Source: Propionibacteriaceae bacterium UBA5174 (GTDB lineage Bacteria > Actinomycetota > Actinomycetes > Propionibacteriales > Propionibacteriaceae). From it: DNA of 46,134 nt. Every line of letters begins with the position of its first letter. The first letter of the stretch is position 1. Of the stretch, positions 9,157 through 17,276 are shown one piece after another. The notes under the pieces are model-generated. The model saw only the letters and a program-made list of their open reading frames with translations, was not told where the DNA came from and made no database searches. Where the stretch lies: contig DHWU01000056.1 in NCBI GenBank assembly GCA_002413345.1, positions 14,536-60,669 on the forward strand, in the 5' to 3' direction. Made by a program: the position numbers and the translations under genes.

Positions 9157-9561
9157 CGTGTCTCCTTCAACTGATTCCAGAAGTGAATGCCTGAAGGGAG
9201 TTGGACCCACGATCTTGTCGCTTGCCGGTAACCATAGGCCCACCACAGACACCGATTCGACCCCTGAGCCGCCCGCTTAACGTAACGTTTACAAGCGGGG
9301 ATGCCGGTAACAGACCCTTAACGCTGAGCTCCACTGGCTTTACACAGCTGAAACACCCAGGGCAGTTAGGCAGCCTTCGCAGGGACATGATTGTGAACGT
9401 CAATCCGACAGCCTGAAGTCTTGGACCCACGATCAGGCGCCCCAGATTCACCGCCGTAGATAGGTCGGTTCTCAGCCAAGTTAGGCCGCGGCAACTCGCC
9501 GTGGCCCAACTTGTGCCGGGCGCCGAATATCGGCCGAACCGCTGCCAGTAAGAGGAGACAC
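9157..9561. promoter_or_regulatory. Divergent control region of the catabolic cluster
   Basis: These 405 bp separate the minus-strand uptake/kinase operon from the plus-strand phospho-lyase and must hold promoters for both. The 14-mer TTGGACCCACGATC occurs at 9201-9214 and again at 9421-9434, each preceded by GCCTGAAG (9189-9196 and 9411-9418). TGCCGGTAAC occurs at 9223-9232 and 9302-9311. A nested dyad lies between: CCCGCTT (9272-9278) and AAGCGGG (9293-9299) around AACGTAACGTT (9279-9289). These are candidates for binding sites of the GntR protein encoded at 10986. No gene is visible here. Confidence 0.6.
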
Positions 9562-10905
9562 ATGGCTACCCGATCCACGATCATGGATACCAACAGCTAC
9601 CGCGATGAATTCGTCGATCTCCTCCCACCGCAGGAGAAAGAGCTGATCCAGCGCCGCTCCCAACTCCTAGGCAGCGCCTACCGACTCTTCTACCGCAAGC
9701 CGGTGCATCTGGTGCGCGGACGAGGCCAGTACCTTTGGGACGCCGAGGGCAATCAGTACTTGGATGTTTACAACAACGTGGCCAGTGTCGGGCACGCCCA
9801 TCCTGTAGTCGTGGAGGCGGTAAGCAGGCAACTGCGACAGCTCAACACTCATACCCGCTACCTCCACGAGGCGATCCTCGACTATTCCGAGCGGATTCTG
9901 GCCACAATGCCAGCCGCGATCGACACGGCCATGTACATGTGCACCGGTTCTGAGGCCAATGACCTCGCCGTTCGGGTAGCTCAGCGATACACCGGAGGCC
10001 AAGGGGTGATTGTGACTCGCGAGGCCTATCACGGCACCAGCGCGCTCACTTCGGGGCTTTCTCCGGCGCTGGGGGCTGGCCAAGAAATGCTGCCTACCGC
10101 GCGCACAGTTGCCGCCCCGGACCCCTACCGCAGCGGCAGCGCCGAGTTGGCGCAGCAATTCGCTGCCACGATTCAGGCCCAGATTGATGATCTGGCCGAG
10201 GAAGGCGTCAAGTTTGCCGCCTTCCTCGCAGACTCGATCTTCTCCTCCGACGGAGTGTTTCCAAACCATCCCGGAATGCTCGCGGCGGCCATCGACGTGG
10301 TGCACCGCAACGGCGGCGTGTTCATCGCCGACGAGGTTCAGCCCGGATTCGCCCGCACTGGCGAGGCCTTCTGGGGCTTCGCCCGGCACAACCTTGTGCC
10401 AGATCTAGTGACCACCGGCAAGCCGATGGGCAACGGCATGCCGATCTCAGCTCTCTTCGCCAAGAAGGATGTCTTGGCCGCATTTGGCGACCACATCCCC
10501 TATTTCAATACCTTTGGCGGCAACCCAGTATCGATCGCTGCCGCCCAAGCAGTGCTCGACGTCATCGAGACTGAACGACTTCAAGAGCATGCCCAAGAAG
10601 TGGGGACGGAGTTTCTCACTGCGCTGCGTCAAGTGGGCGTCGCTCATCCCAGTGCAGTCGGAGATGTTCGAGGCGCTGGCCTATTCATCGGCTTTGAACT
10701 GGTCACCGATCCGGAGTCGAAGACGCCGGACAAAGCGCTGGCACTCGATCTACTTGAGGAACTACGTGAGCGCCGCGTTCTGACCTCGGTCGCTGGCCCA
10801 TTCGGTAATGTGCTGAAACTTCGCCCACCGCTGCCCTTCGCGGCTGCGGACATATCATGGGTCTGCGAGGCCTTGGACATCTCGCTGACTGTGTTGGGTC
10901 GATGA
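9562..10905 (+). CDS. Class III PLP enzyme, O-phosphoamine phospho-lyase clade
   Basis: The 447-aa protein is a fold-type I, class III aminotransferase homologue. The PLP lysine is in VTTGKPMGNGMP and the cofactor Asp in FIADEVQPGF. Several stretches are those of the ethanolamine-phosphate and 5-phosphohydroxylysine phospho-lyases rather than ordinary transaminases: VGHAHPVVVEAV, LNTHTRYLH, YFNTFGGNPVS and the C-terminal GPFGNVLKLRPPLPF. Those enzymes eliminate ammonia and phosphate from an amino alcohol phosphate to give an aldehyde. Two kinase-like genes across the divergent promoter fit this. ATG 9562 follows GAGGAGA; the frame is open to 9511. An ordinary omega-transaminase remains possible. 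Confidence 0.85.
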   Translation: MATRSTIMDTNSYRDEFVDLLPPQEKELIQRRSQLLGSAYRLFYRKPVHLVRGRGQYLWDAEGNQYLDVYNNVASVGHAHPVVVEAVSRQLRQLNTHTRYLHEAILDYSERILATMPAAIDTAMYMCTGSEANDLAVRVAQRYTGGQGVIVTREAYHGTSALTSGLSPALGAGQEMLPTARTVAAPDPYRSGSAELAQQFAATIQAQIDDLAEEGVKFAAFLADSIFSSDGVFPNHPGMLAAAIDVVHRNGGVFIADEVQPGFARTGEAFWGFARHNLVPDLVTTGKPMGNGMPISALFAKKDVLAAFGDHIPYFNTFGGNPVSIAAAQAVLDVIETERLQEHAQEVGTEFLTALRQVGVAHPSAVGDVRGAGLFIGFELVTDPESKTPDKALALDLLEELRERRVLTSVAGPFGNVLKLRPPLPFAAADISWVCEALDISLTVLGR

Positions 10906-10985
10906 CCATCAGCCTTTTGCAGCTCAATCCGCCACTGAGCACACAGCCACCCCCAGTGCTGGCGTGTGCTGAGAAGGGACCGGCC

Positions 10986-11765
10986 ATGGGCAACGACGCT
11001 GCGAACTCACGCTCCGCAGATTGGCTGCGCCGCAGCATTCTTCAGTTCATCAATGACAACCAGTTTCGTCCAGGCGAGAAGTTGGGAACCGAACGCCAAC
11101 TCGCCGACCAGTTCGGGGTAACCCGAGGTCAGCTCCGCAAGAGCCTCGAAGAGTTGGAGAGCGGCCACTTCCTCCGTCGAGCCACCGGCAGCGCTGGCGG
11201 AATCTTCGTTGATGATGGGCGGCTGCAGCGGCAGCTCAATACGATCCAGGGAGTCCCGTCACTGCTGCGCCAACAGGGAAAGCTCCTTCGGACTCAGATC
11301 GTCCGCAGTGGAATCACTGTGGCCTCCCCATACGAGCGGCGCAACCTTGGGCTTCAACCCGATATGCCGGTGATCACGATCGAACGGCTCCGCCTGGTCG
11401 ACGATCTGCCTTGGTCTTTGGAGACGTCGACGCTGCCCGCACACCGATTCACCAAGATGCTCACCCAGGACCTGACTGGATCTGTCTACAGCCTTCTGGA
11501 GAGTCTCTATCACGTCGAGCCAAGCATCGCCCGCGAGACTTTGGACGTGACCAGTGCCGAGGCTCGCCAAGCCGACCTGCTTGGCGTCAGCGTTGGACAC
11601 CCCATGATCGAAATCTGGCGAACCTGTTTCGATCAAGACGGGCAACCCTTCGAAATCGGCCACGACTTCTTTCTGGGTGACCGAACCCGCGTGCACACCG
11701 AACGTTACGGCGCCAACTGGAAGCGCGCCCTCTCCGGGGAAGCGGGACGCCGAGATGGACATTGA
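10986..11765 (+). CDS. GntR-family regulator with UTRA domain
   Basis: The 259-aa protein has an N-terminal winged helix (about residues 15-75, with RPGEKLGTERQLADQFGVTR and QLRKSLEELE) and a C-terminal UTRA ligand-binding domain of the HutC/PhnF type, ending in the typical FDQDGQPFEIGHDFF pattern. ATG 10986 has an AGAAGGGA box; the frame is open further up inside the preceding gene but lacks a site there. It lies 80 bp after the phospho-lyase and overlaps the HAD gene. It probably represses the cluster and is relieved by a pathway compound, perhaps the phosphorylated amino alcohol. Upstream, an imperfect AGCACAC/GTGTGCT dyad (about 10938-10972) could be its own operator. Confidence 0.87.
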   Translation: MGNDAANSRSADWLRRSILQFINDNQFRPGEKLGTERQLADQFGVTRGQLRKSLEELESGHFLRRATGSAGGIFVDDGRLQRQLNTIQGVPSLLRQQGKLLRTQIVRSGITVASPYERRNLGLQPDMPVITIERLRLVDDLPWSLETSTLPAHRFTKMLTQDLTGSVYSLLESLYHVEPSIARETLDVTSAEARQADLLGVSVGHPMIEIWRTCFDQDGQPFEIGHDFFLGDRTRVHTERYGANWKRALSGEAGRRDGH

Positions 11766-12462
11766 TCAGATCCTCCCCGGCACCTCGAGATTGCCGAAGG
11801 CGGTCCTTTGGGACATGGACGGAACCCTCATCGATTCCGAGTGCTATTGGATTGCTGCCTGCAGATTGTTGATCGAGCACCATGGCGGGCGTCTGCCCCT
11901 CCAAGACGAGGTCGAATTCGTGGGCGCTTCGATGGATCAGACTGCCGAGTTGGTCGTTGCTCGCGGTGTGGATCTGCCAATCAGTGAAGTGATCGAAATC
12001 ATCTCCGCCTCGGTGCGTCGGTTCATGGTCGAGCAGGGCGCGCCGTTGCTGCCTGGGGTTGAACACCTGCTGCGGTCTTTGGCCACTGCGAATATCCCCA
12101 CCGCCTTGGTGACCATGTCCTATGCCGAAAACGCGCAGGTGCTGCTCGAAGCGATGCGGAAAGCGGGGTTGCCAACCTTTGACGTCATCATCGCCGGTGA
12201 TCAAGTGAGCCGAGGAAAACCAGACCCCGAGTGCTACCTGCTCGCCGCACACCAGCTGAACCTCGAGCCCGCTGACTGCCTGGCCTTCGAAGACTCATTT
12301 CCTGGTGGCACCGCTGCGGTCGCGGCTGGGGTTCCGACTGTTTTGGTCTCGGACCAAGTAGTGGTTCCCGGCAGTGTCAACCGCGCAACTCTGGCCAATC
12401 TGGATCTACTTCAACTGGCCGATCTTTGGCAATCAGCCGTAGTCGGCGCACCCTGCGTCTAG
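11755..12462 (+). CDS. HAD-family phosphatase/mutase (beta-phosphoglucomutase-like)
   Basis: The 235-aa protein has all four HAD motifs: WDMDGTLID (motif I), VTMS (II), the lysine in SRGKPDPECY (III) and FEDSFPGG (IV). The helical cap inserted after motif I is the class C1 type of phosphoglycolate phosphatase and beta-phosphoglucomutase. ATG 11755 overlaps the end of the GntR gene by 11 bp, so it is cotranscribed. A role in removing a phosphate from a pathway intermediate, or in damage control, is plausible; the substrate is unknown. The stop codon falls in a 15-bp tandem duplication. Confidence 0.85.
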   Translation: MDIDQILPGTSRLPKAVLWDMDGTLIDSECYWIAACRLLIEHHGGRLPLQDEVEFVGASMDQTAELVVARGVDLPISEVIEIISASVRRFMVEQGAPLLPGVEHLLRSLATANIPTALVTMSYAENAQVLLEAMRKAGLPTFDVIIAGDQVSRGKPDPECYLLAAHQLNLEPADCLAFEDSFPGGTAAVAAGVPTVLVSDQVVVPGSVNRATLANLDLLQLADLWQSAVVGAPCV

Positions 12463-12487
12463 GCGTCCAGTCTCTAGGCGTCCAGTC
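12458..12487. repeat. Perfect 15-bp tandem duplication
   Basis: TCTAGGCGTCCAGTC occurs twice in direct contact (12458-12472 and 12473-12487). The first copy contains the TAG stop of the HAD gene. The second lies in the 38-bp gap before the convergent DUF3145 gene. It looks like a recent slippage event. Confidence 0.85.
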
Positions 12488-12500
12488 TCGGGGGCGTAGC

Positions 12501-12998
12501 TCAGCCGACCTGATGCAACCAACGCACCGGCGCACCGTCCCCGGCGTAGCGAAAGGCCTCGAGTTCGTCGTCCCAGGCTGCGCCGAGCAGATCGGCAACC
12601 GCCTCAACCAATGGACGGCTGCCCAAAGCGTCGGCCAAGATCGCCTGGCGAAGTCGGTCTTCGTGCACCATCAAATCGCCGTTGACCCCGATCACGGCCG
12701 AAAAGACACCCAGCCGGGGCGTGTATGCCCAGCGCAGGCCCTCAGCAGCAGAACTCGGCTCCTCAGTCACTTCGAACCGAGCCCGTTGACAACCACGTAA
12801 CGCGCTGGCTAGGGCCGCGCCGGTACCGGTCGGACCCTGCCAGGAATATTCGGTACGCATCGCCCGTGGCTCTGCAGGTTGATCTGACCAGCGCAACTCG
12901 ATCGGATGCCCAAACACGGCACCAATGGCCCATTCCAGATGGGGGCGCAGCACAGCCGGCGCTGAATGGATCATGATGATCCCGCGCGTGGTATCCAT
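12501..12998 (-). CDS. DUF3145 family protein
   Basis: The 165-aa soluble protein belongs to a family I know only from actinobacteria. Visible family features are the N-terminal TRGIIMIHSAPAVLRPHLEW, the central SWQGPTGTGAALASALRG, RFEVTEEPS, and the C-terminal PVRWLHQVG. The function is unknown. From memory, this family often lies beside the fabD-acpP-fabF genes, so its presence about 10 kb away hints that the catabolic cluster was inserted between them. Start ATG 12996-12998 has a GGGGAA box; the longer frame to 13067 is not needed. Confidence 0.88.
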   Translation of the reverse strand: MDTTRGIIMIHSAPAVLRPHLEWAIGAVFGHPIELRWSDQPAEPRAMRTEYSWQGPTGTGAALASALRGCQRARFEVTEEPSSAAEGLRWAYTPRLGVFSAVIGVNGDLMVHEDRLRQAILADALGSRPLVEAVADLLGAAWDDELEAFRYAGDGAPVRWLHQVG

Positions 12999-13076
12999 TT
13001 TCGTTCCCCAATCTTTGGCGAGATTTACCTTCCCCAGTAACCTCGTCCGATCAGGGACTGACCCCATTGTGCCCTA

Positions 13077-14042
13077 TCAGGGCCAGCGTGCCGCCAAGGA
13101 ACCCAGTGACAAGGCCGCAATCAGCGCGAACAGCACCGCGATCCCGGCATACAGTTCGGTCACCTCTTGATCCTGTTTGACCATTCCAACTTCCTCAGCG
13201 ATCGAGGCATACACCTTCTTGAGCTGGTCCGAAGAGCCTGCAGTGAACGCCTCACCCCCAGAAACTTTGGCGATCTGGGACAGCTCTGAGCGATTCACCG
13301 GCACCGGCTCTTTGACGCCGTCCACCACGATGTAACCGTTATCCGTGCCATAGGCGATGGTGTAAATGGGGACGCCCTGTTTCTTGGCGTCCCGGGCGGC
13401 ATCGTAAGACTCACGCCCGGAGTTTGTGGTGCCATCGCTAAGCAACACGATCGCGCTGGGGGCAACATCGTCGGGGTTTTCGGGATCAGCTGGCGCCTGG
13501 GAGATGGCGTCCAGAGACGAGTAAATGCCCTCACCAATCGCAGTCGAGGGTGCCACTTCCAAATTATCGATGGCAGCCTTAACCACTCCCCGATCAGTGG
13601 TGGGTGGCACCACTACGGCCGCGGTTCCGGCGAATCGAACCAGAGCTACGTTGAATCTGACTGGCAACATGTCCACGAAATCGCTGGCAGCCAACTTGGC
13701 CGCGTCCAACCGATTCGGCGACACATCTTCGGCAACCATCGATCTGGAAACGTCCAAGGCCAGCACGACTGTGGCTCGGTCCCTGGGCACGTCCACGACG
13801 GCCGTAGGCTCAGCAAAAGCCACCGTCAACGCCCCCAGGGCCAACACTGAGGCCACCACCGCAATGTGTCGCTTCCACGATTGCTGCTTGGGAAGAACGC
13901 GTTCCAACCCGCTGATGGTGCGGCCGCTGTTTCGCTTTCGGCCTAGATCTAAGAGCAGGAAGTACAGGCCAAGGAGTAGCGGAATGAGGACGAGCACCCA
14001 CAGCCGCCCGGGTAGTAAGAAACCTTCTGGGATCACGGCCAC
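13077..14042 (-). CDS. VWA-domain membrane protein (second copy, BatA-like)
   Basis: The 321-aa protein has two N-terminal hydrophobic segments, a von Willebrand factor A domain with the MIDAS motif DVSRSM, and a C-terminal membrane helix just before the end (SLGSLAARWP). It is a paralogue of the next gene upstream, with which it overlaps by 10 bp. In moxR/DUF58/VWA operons these proteins are thought to work with the AAA ATPase in metal-dependent assembly or stress functions at the membrane. It is the last gene of the four-gene operon. Specific clients are unknown. Confidence 0.9.
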   Translation of the reverse strand: MAVIPEGFLLPGRLWVLVLIPLLLGLYFLLLDLGRKRNSGRTISGLERVLPKQQSWKRHIAVVASVLALGALTVAFAEPTAVVDVPRDRATVVLALDVSRSMVAEDVSPNRLDAAKLAASDFVDMLPVRFNVALVRFAGTAAVVVPPTTDRGVVKAAIDNLEVAPSTAIGEGIYSSLDAISQAPADPENPDDVAPSAIVLLSDGTTNSGRESYDAARDAKKQGVPIYTIAYGTDNGYIVVDGVKEPVPVNRSELSQIAKVSGGEAFTAGSSDQLKKVYASIAEEVGMVKQDQEVTELYAGIAVLFALIAALSLGSLAARWP

Positions 14043-14992
14043 CTAGCCCCTAACGACACCGCCGCCAGCGCTGCAACTACGGCAAATGCCAAACCGTAGC
14101 CAGCCCAAGTGGCAGTGATCTCCTTCTTCGAAGCGACGTGACCCACTTCGCTGCTTATGTTCTTATAGACCTGGTCGAGGTCGTTCGCATTCTCCGCATT
14201 GAAGGCAGCACCATCGCTGGCTTTAGCCATGGCCGCAAGCAACTCGGCATCCGGCGGCACCAGCTCACGCTTACCGTCCAAGTCGACGTAGCCAGTCTGG
14301 GTGCCGTAGGCAATGGTGTAGATCGGCACCTTGGCATCTTTGGCCGCGACCGCGGATTGAATTGGTGAACGCCCAGCCGTGTTCTGCCCGTCAGAAAGCA
14401 ACACGATGGCACCAGGCGCTGCGGTGCCGTCATCTGCTTTCGGCGCCATCGACAATGCTTCCAACGCGCTGTAGACCGATTCTCCGATTGCGGTGGAATC
14501 GGCCACTTTCAGGCTGGTGATGGTCTGTTTCGCCAACGACCGGTCAATCGTGGGTGGCAGTCGCACCGCTGGGTTACCAGACAGGCTGACTACCGCCACG
14601 TTGTACTTGGCTGGCAACGAATCCAAGAACTTGATCGCGGCAGCTTTCTCCGCGTCCAACCGGTTCGGTTCAACGTCGGTGGCCTGCATCGACCGTGAGG
14701 TGTCAATCACCAGGATCACCGTCGCGCGCTCCCTGGGCACCATCTCGATACCCTCCGGCCTCGCCCAAGCCACGCTCAGAGCTGCCAGGGCCAGCAGCGA
14801 CAACGCCAACGCAAGGTGCCTGCGCCATTGCGACTGTTTGACCGCAACTTGGCCAAGGATTGCCGTATTTGGGTAGCGCATACCGGTGCGGCTCTTGCGC
14901 TTGAGTGCCACAACGTAAAGCGCCACCACTAACGGCACTAGGAGCAATACCCACAACCGCTCAGCGCTGATGAAAGTAGGAAGCTGGAACAT
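14033..14992 (-). CDS. VWA-domain membrane protein (first copy, BatA-like)
   Basis: The 319-aa protein has the same architecture as its paralogue: N-terminal membrane segments, a VWA domain with MIDAS DTSRSM, and a C-terminal helix followed by SLGARWP. The ATG (14990-14992) shares one base with the stop of the DUF58 gene (TGATG), which points to coupled translation. Mycobacterium tuberculosis moxR1-Rv1480-Rv1481 has a similar order. The tandem VWA pair may form a heteromer, which is inference. Confidence 0.9.
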   Translation of the reverse strand: MFQLPTFISAERLWVLLLVPLVVALYVVALKRKSRTGMRYPNTAILGQVAVKQSQWRRHLALALSLLALAALSVAWARPEGIEMVPRERATVILVIDTSRSMQATDVEPNRLDAEKAAAIKFLDSLPAKYNVAVVSLSGNPAVRLPPTIDRSLAKQTITSLKVADSTAIGESVYSALEALSMAPKADDGTAAPGAIVLLSDGQNTAGRSPIQSAVAAKDAKVPIYTIAYGTQTGYVDLDGKRELVPPDAELLAAMAKASDGAAFNAENANDLDQVYKNISSEVGHVASKKEITATWAGYGLAFAVVAALAAVSLGARWP

Positions 14993-16050
14993 CAGCGCAT
15001 CACCCCTGACGGCGGCTGGTGCAGCGAACTCGCAGTGCGCCGGTAGTCCAGAACAAATCGAGCGATGTCATGCACCCAGTCTGAATCGGTACGCAACTGG
15101 ATGTGTGCGGCCCCGGCCCGACGCAACGCAATCCTGATTCGTTCCCGCTGGGCAGCGCTTGCGGCGTCCATGCGCTGCCTGGCTGCTGGATCTGAAGTGT
15201 TCACATAGCGCGCAAAGTCGGTTTCCGGATCGCGAATCAGCAGGTCACCGACGTCGGGAAACTCCACCTCGCGACTATCGACCACTTCAATCGCCAGCAC
15301 CTGATTGCGGATGGACAGTTGCCGCATCGGACGCTCCCAGTCTGGCGGCACGTCCGCGTCCAGCTCGAAGTCTCCCGGGCTGAGGAAGTCTGATACCACC
15401 AGACGCATTCCACGGCGTCGCTCACTACGGGCCAGTCGCTGGATCCCAGCGGCCAGCGAGTACGGACCGCTTGCATGGTCAGGCACTATTGGCTCGGTCA
15501 GCATCCGGCGCAGCAGCCCATAGAGGGCAGTGCGCCCCGATACTGCGGGCAGCCGCTTGATCTCCTCAGGCCGCATCACTAGGCCGCCAAAACGATCCCC
15601 CATCTTTTGGCTCAAGAACCCGATGGTGGCGATTGCGGCGATGCCTAGGTCGCGTTTCGTCACCCCCGCGGTACCCCAGTTCATGCTTGGAGTGACATCC
15701 AACAGTGCCCAAATCTCCAATTCCCGATCCGCGATGGTGTCACGAACATGGGGAGACATAGTGCGGGCAGTAACGGCCCAGTCGATCTTGCGCACATCGT
15801 CTTGCCCAGGTACGTACTCACGAGCGTCGTTGGTTTCCGAACCCGGGCCGGGCAACAAACCCTGGTGATCGCCGTGCAAGAAGCCGTCCAGCCTGCGCAC
15901 CACGGTCAACTCCAACCGCTTCAAGGCCGCCTCGGGGGCGAGCTTGCTCAGCGGAATGGACGCCGAAGTCGGCGGTTTGACTACAGTCGACAACACCCCC
16001 AGGTGATCATCTGGAGGCGGTTCGAACTGGACGGCCTGAGTCACCGGCAA
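14992..16050 (-). CDS. DUF58 protein (VWA-like partner of MoxR)
   Basis: The 352-aa protein contains the DUF58 core, seen in PGPGSETNDAREYVPGQDDV followed by DWAVTART and the LLDVTPSMNWG strand. There are no clear membrane helices, unlike many DUF58 proteins. The first possible codon is TTG 16048-16050, directly after the moxR stop; GTG 16042-16044, two codons later, is an alternative. It is likely to be a soluble adaptor that couples the MoxR ATPase to the VWA membrane proteins. Confidence 0.9.
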   Translation of the reverse strand: MPVTQAVQFEPPPDDHLGVLSTVVKPPTSASIPLSKLAPEAALKRLELTVVRRLDGFLHGDHQGLLPGPGSETNDAREYVPGQDDVRKIDWAVTARTMSPHVRDTIADRELEIWALLDVTPSMNWGTAGVTKRDLGIAAIATIGFLSQKMGDRFGGLVMRPEEIKRLPAVSGRTALYGLLRRMLTEPIVPDHASGPYSLAAGIQRLARSERRRGMRLVVSDFLSPGDFELDADVPPDWERPMRQLSIRNQVLAIEVVDSREVEFPDVGDLLIRDPETDFARYVNTSDPAARQRMDAASAAQRERIRIALRRAGAAHIQLRTDSDWVHDIARFVLDYRRTASSLHQPPSGVMR

Positions 16051-17139
16051 TCAGCCCTGCGGTTGATAGCGATGCTGACCAGCCGCCGCCTGGCGCTGCT
16101 GGTTATTCCAAACCGGCGTTGGCGGCGGCACCATGGCCAAGATTCGCTCCACCACCTGCGCCTGAGTGATGTTGTCGGCGACTGCGTCAAAACCAAGCAC
16201 GATGCGGTGACTCATCACGTCCTTGGCCACGGCCTGAACGTCAGTAGGCAGCACATAGTCACGCCCGTGAATCAGGGCCAGGGCTCGTGCGGCGGAAACC
16301 AGACCAAGAGTCGCTCGCGGACTGGCGCCCAACTGAATCACCGAACTGAGGTCAGGCATCCCGAACTCCTCTGGGGCCCGGGTGGCCAACACCAACCGCA
16401 CCACATATTCGGCGACCAAGTTGTGCACGAAGACGTTGCTGGCCATGCCCTGCAATTGACGAACCAGGTCTGGGTTCAACACCGGTGCCGGCGTAGGTGG
16501 TTTCACGCTCATTCGGCGCAGGATCTCGAACTCCTCGTTACCCCTGGGGTAGGGCACGTCCACCTTCAACAGGAAGCGGTCACGCTGAGCTTCGGGAAGC
16601 GGATAAACGCCCTCAGATTCGATCGGGTTCTGGGTGGCGATCACGATGAACGGCTGCGGCACTGGGTAGGTCTGTCCACCAATGGACACCTGCTGTTCGG
16701 CCATCAATTCCAACATTGCTGACTGAACCTTGGCTGGCGCACGGTTGATTTCGTCGGCCAGCACGAAGTTCACGAATACCGGGCCCAATGCGATATCAAA
16801 CTGTTCCTGGCGAGCCGAGTAAATGCGGGTGCCGACAATGTCGGAGGGAACAAGGTCAGGGGTGAACTGGATACGGGAAAACTTGCCGCCAACAACGGTG
16901 GCGAAACTGCGCACAGCCAGAGTCTTGGCCACCCCGGGAACACCTTCAAGCAGGCAGTGCCCCTTTGCCAGGAGCGCAACCATCAATTGCTCAACCATGT
17001 GCTCTTGGCCGACGATCACCCGCTGAACCTGTTCGATCGCTTTGCCCAGCAACTCCGCCGCAGCTGCGGTGTCGGCTTGGTTCGTCGACTTTGCACCGGG
17101 CGCCAATGGTGGCGGCGGCTGGTTGTTCGGAATGGTCAC
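16051..17139 (-). CDS. MoxR-family AAA+ ATPase
   Basis: The ATPase is 362 aa when started at GTG 17137-17139, which has a GGGAGA box; the frame extends to 17190 without a good site. The Walker A region is modified, as in MoxR proteins (EGVPGVAKT), Walker B is FVLADEINRAP, and sensor 1 is VIATQNPIESEG. The C-terminal lid has ASPRATLGL. It is the first gene of the operon and probably remodels or inserts metal into client proteins with the VWA partners. The Pro- and Asn-rich N-terminal tail (about 25 residues) and the Gln-rich C-terminus are likely disordered. Confidence 0.93.
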   Translation of the reverse strand: MTIPNNQPPPPLAPGAKSTNQADTAAAAELLGKAIEQVQRVIVGQEHMVEQLMVALLAKGHCLLEGVPGVAKTLAVRSFATVVGGKFSRIQFTPDLVPSDIVGTRIYSARQEQFDIALGPVFVNFVLADEINRAPAKVQSAMLELMAEQQVSIGGQTYPVPQPFIVIATQNPIESEGVYPLPEAQRDRFLLKVDVPYPRGNEEFEILRRMSVKPPTPAPVLNPDLVRQLQGMASNVFVHNLVAEYVVRLVLATRAPEEFGMPDLSSVIQLGASPRATLGLVSAARALALIHGRDYVLPTDVQAVAKDVMSHRIVLGFDAVADNITQAQVVERILAMVPPPTPVWNNQQRQAAAGQHRYQPQG

Positions 17140-17276
17140 CTGGGCTCTCCCTGGTTGTCGCGTTTTGCCATGTCCTGCAGGCTGGCCCAACGATACCCCG
17201 AGACCCTAAGCGTCATTGACTTGGTTAGTGAGGCAGAATGGGGCACCGCAGTCAGTTACCTCGAAGATGGGATGAA

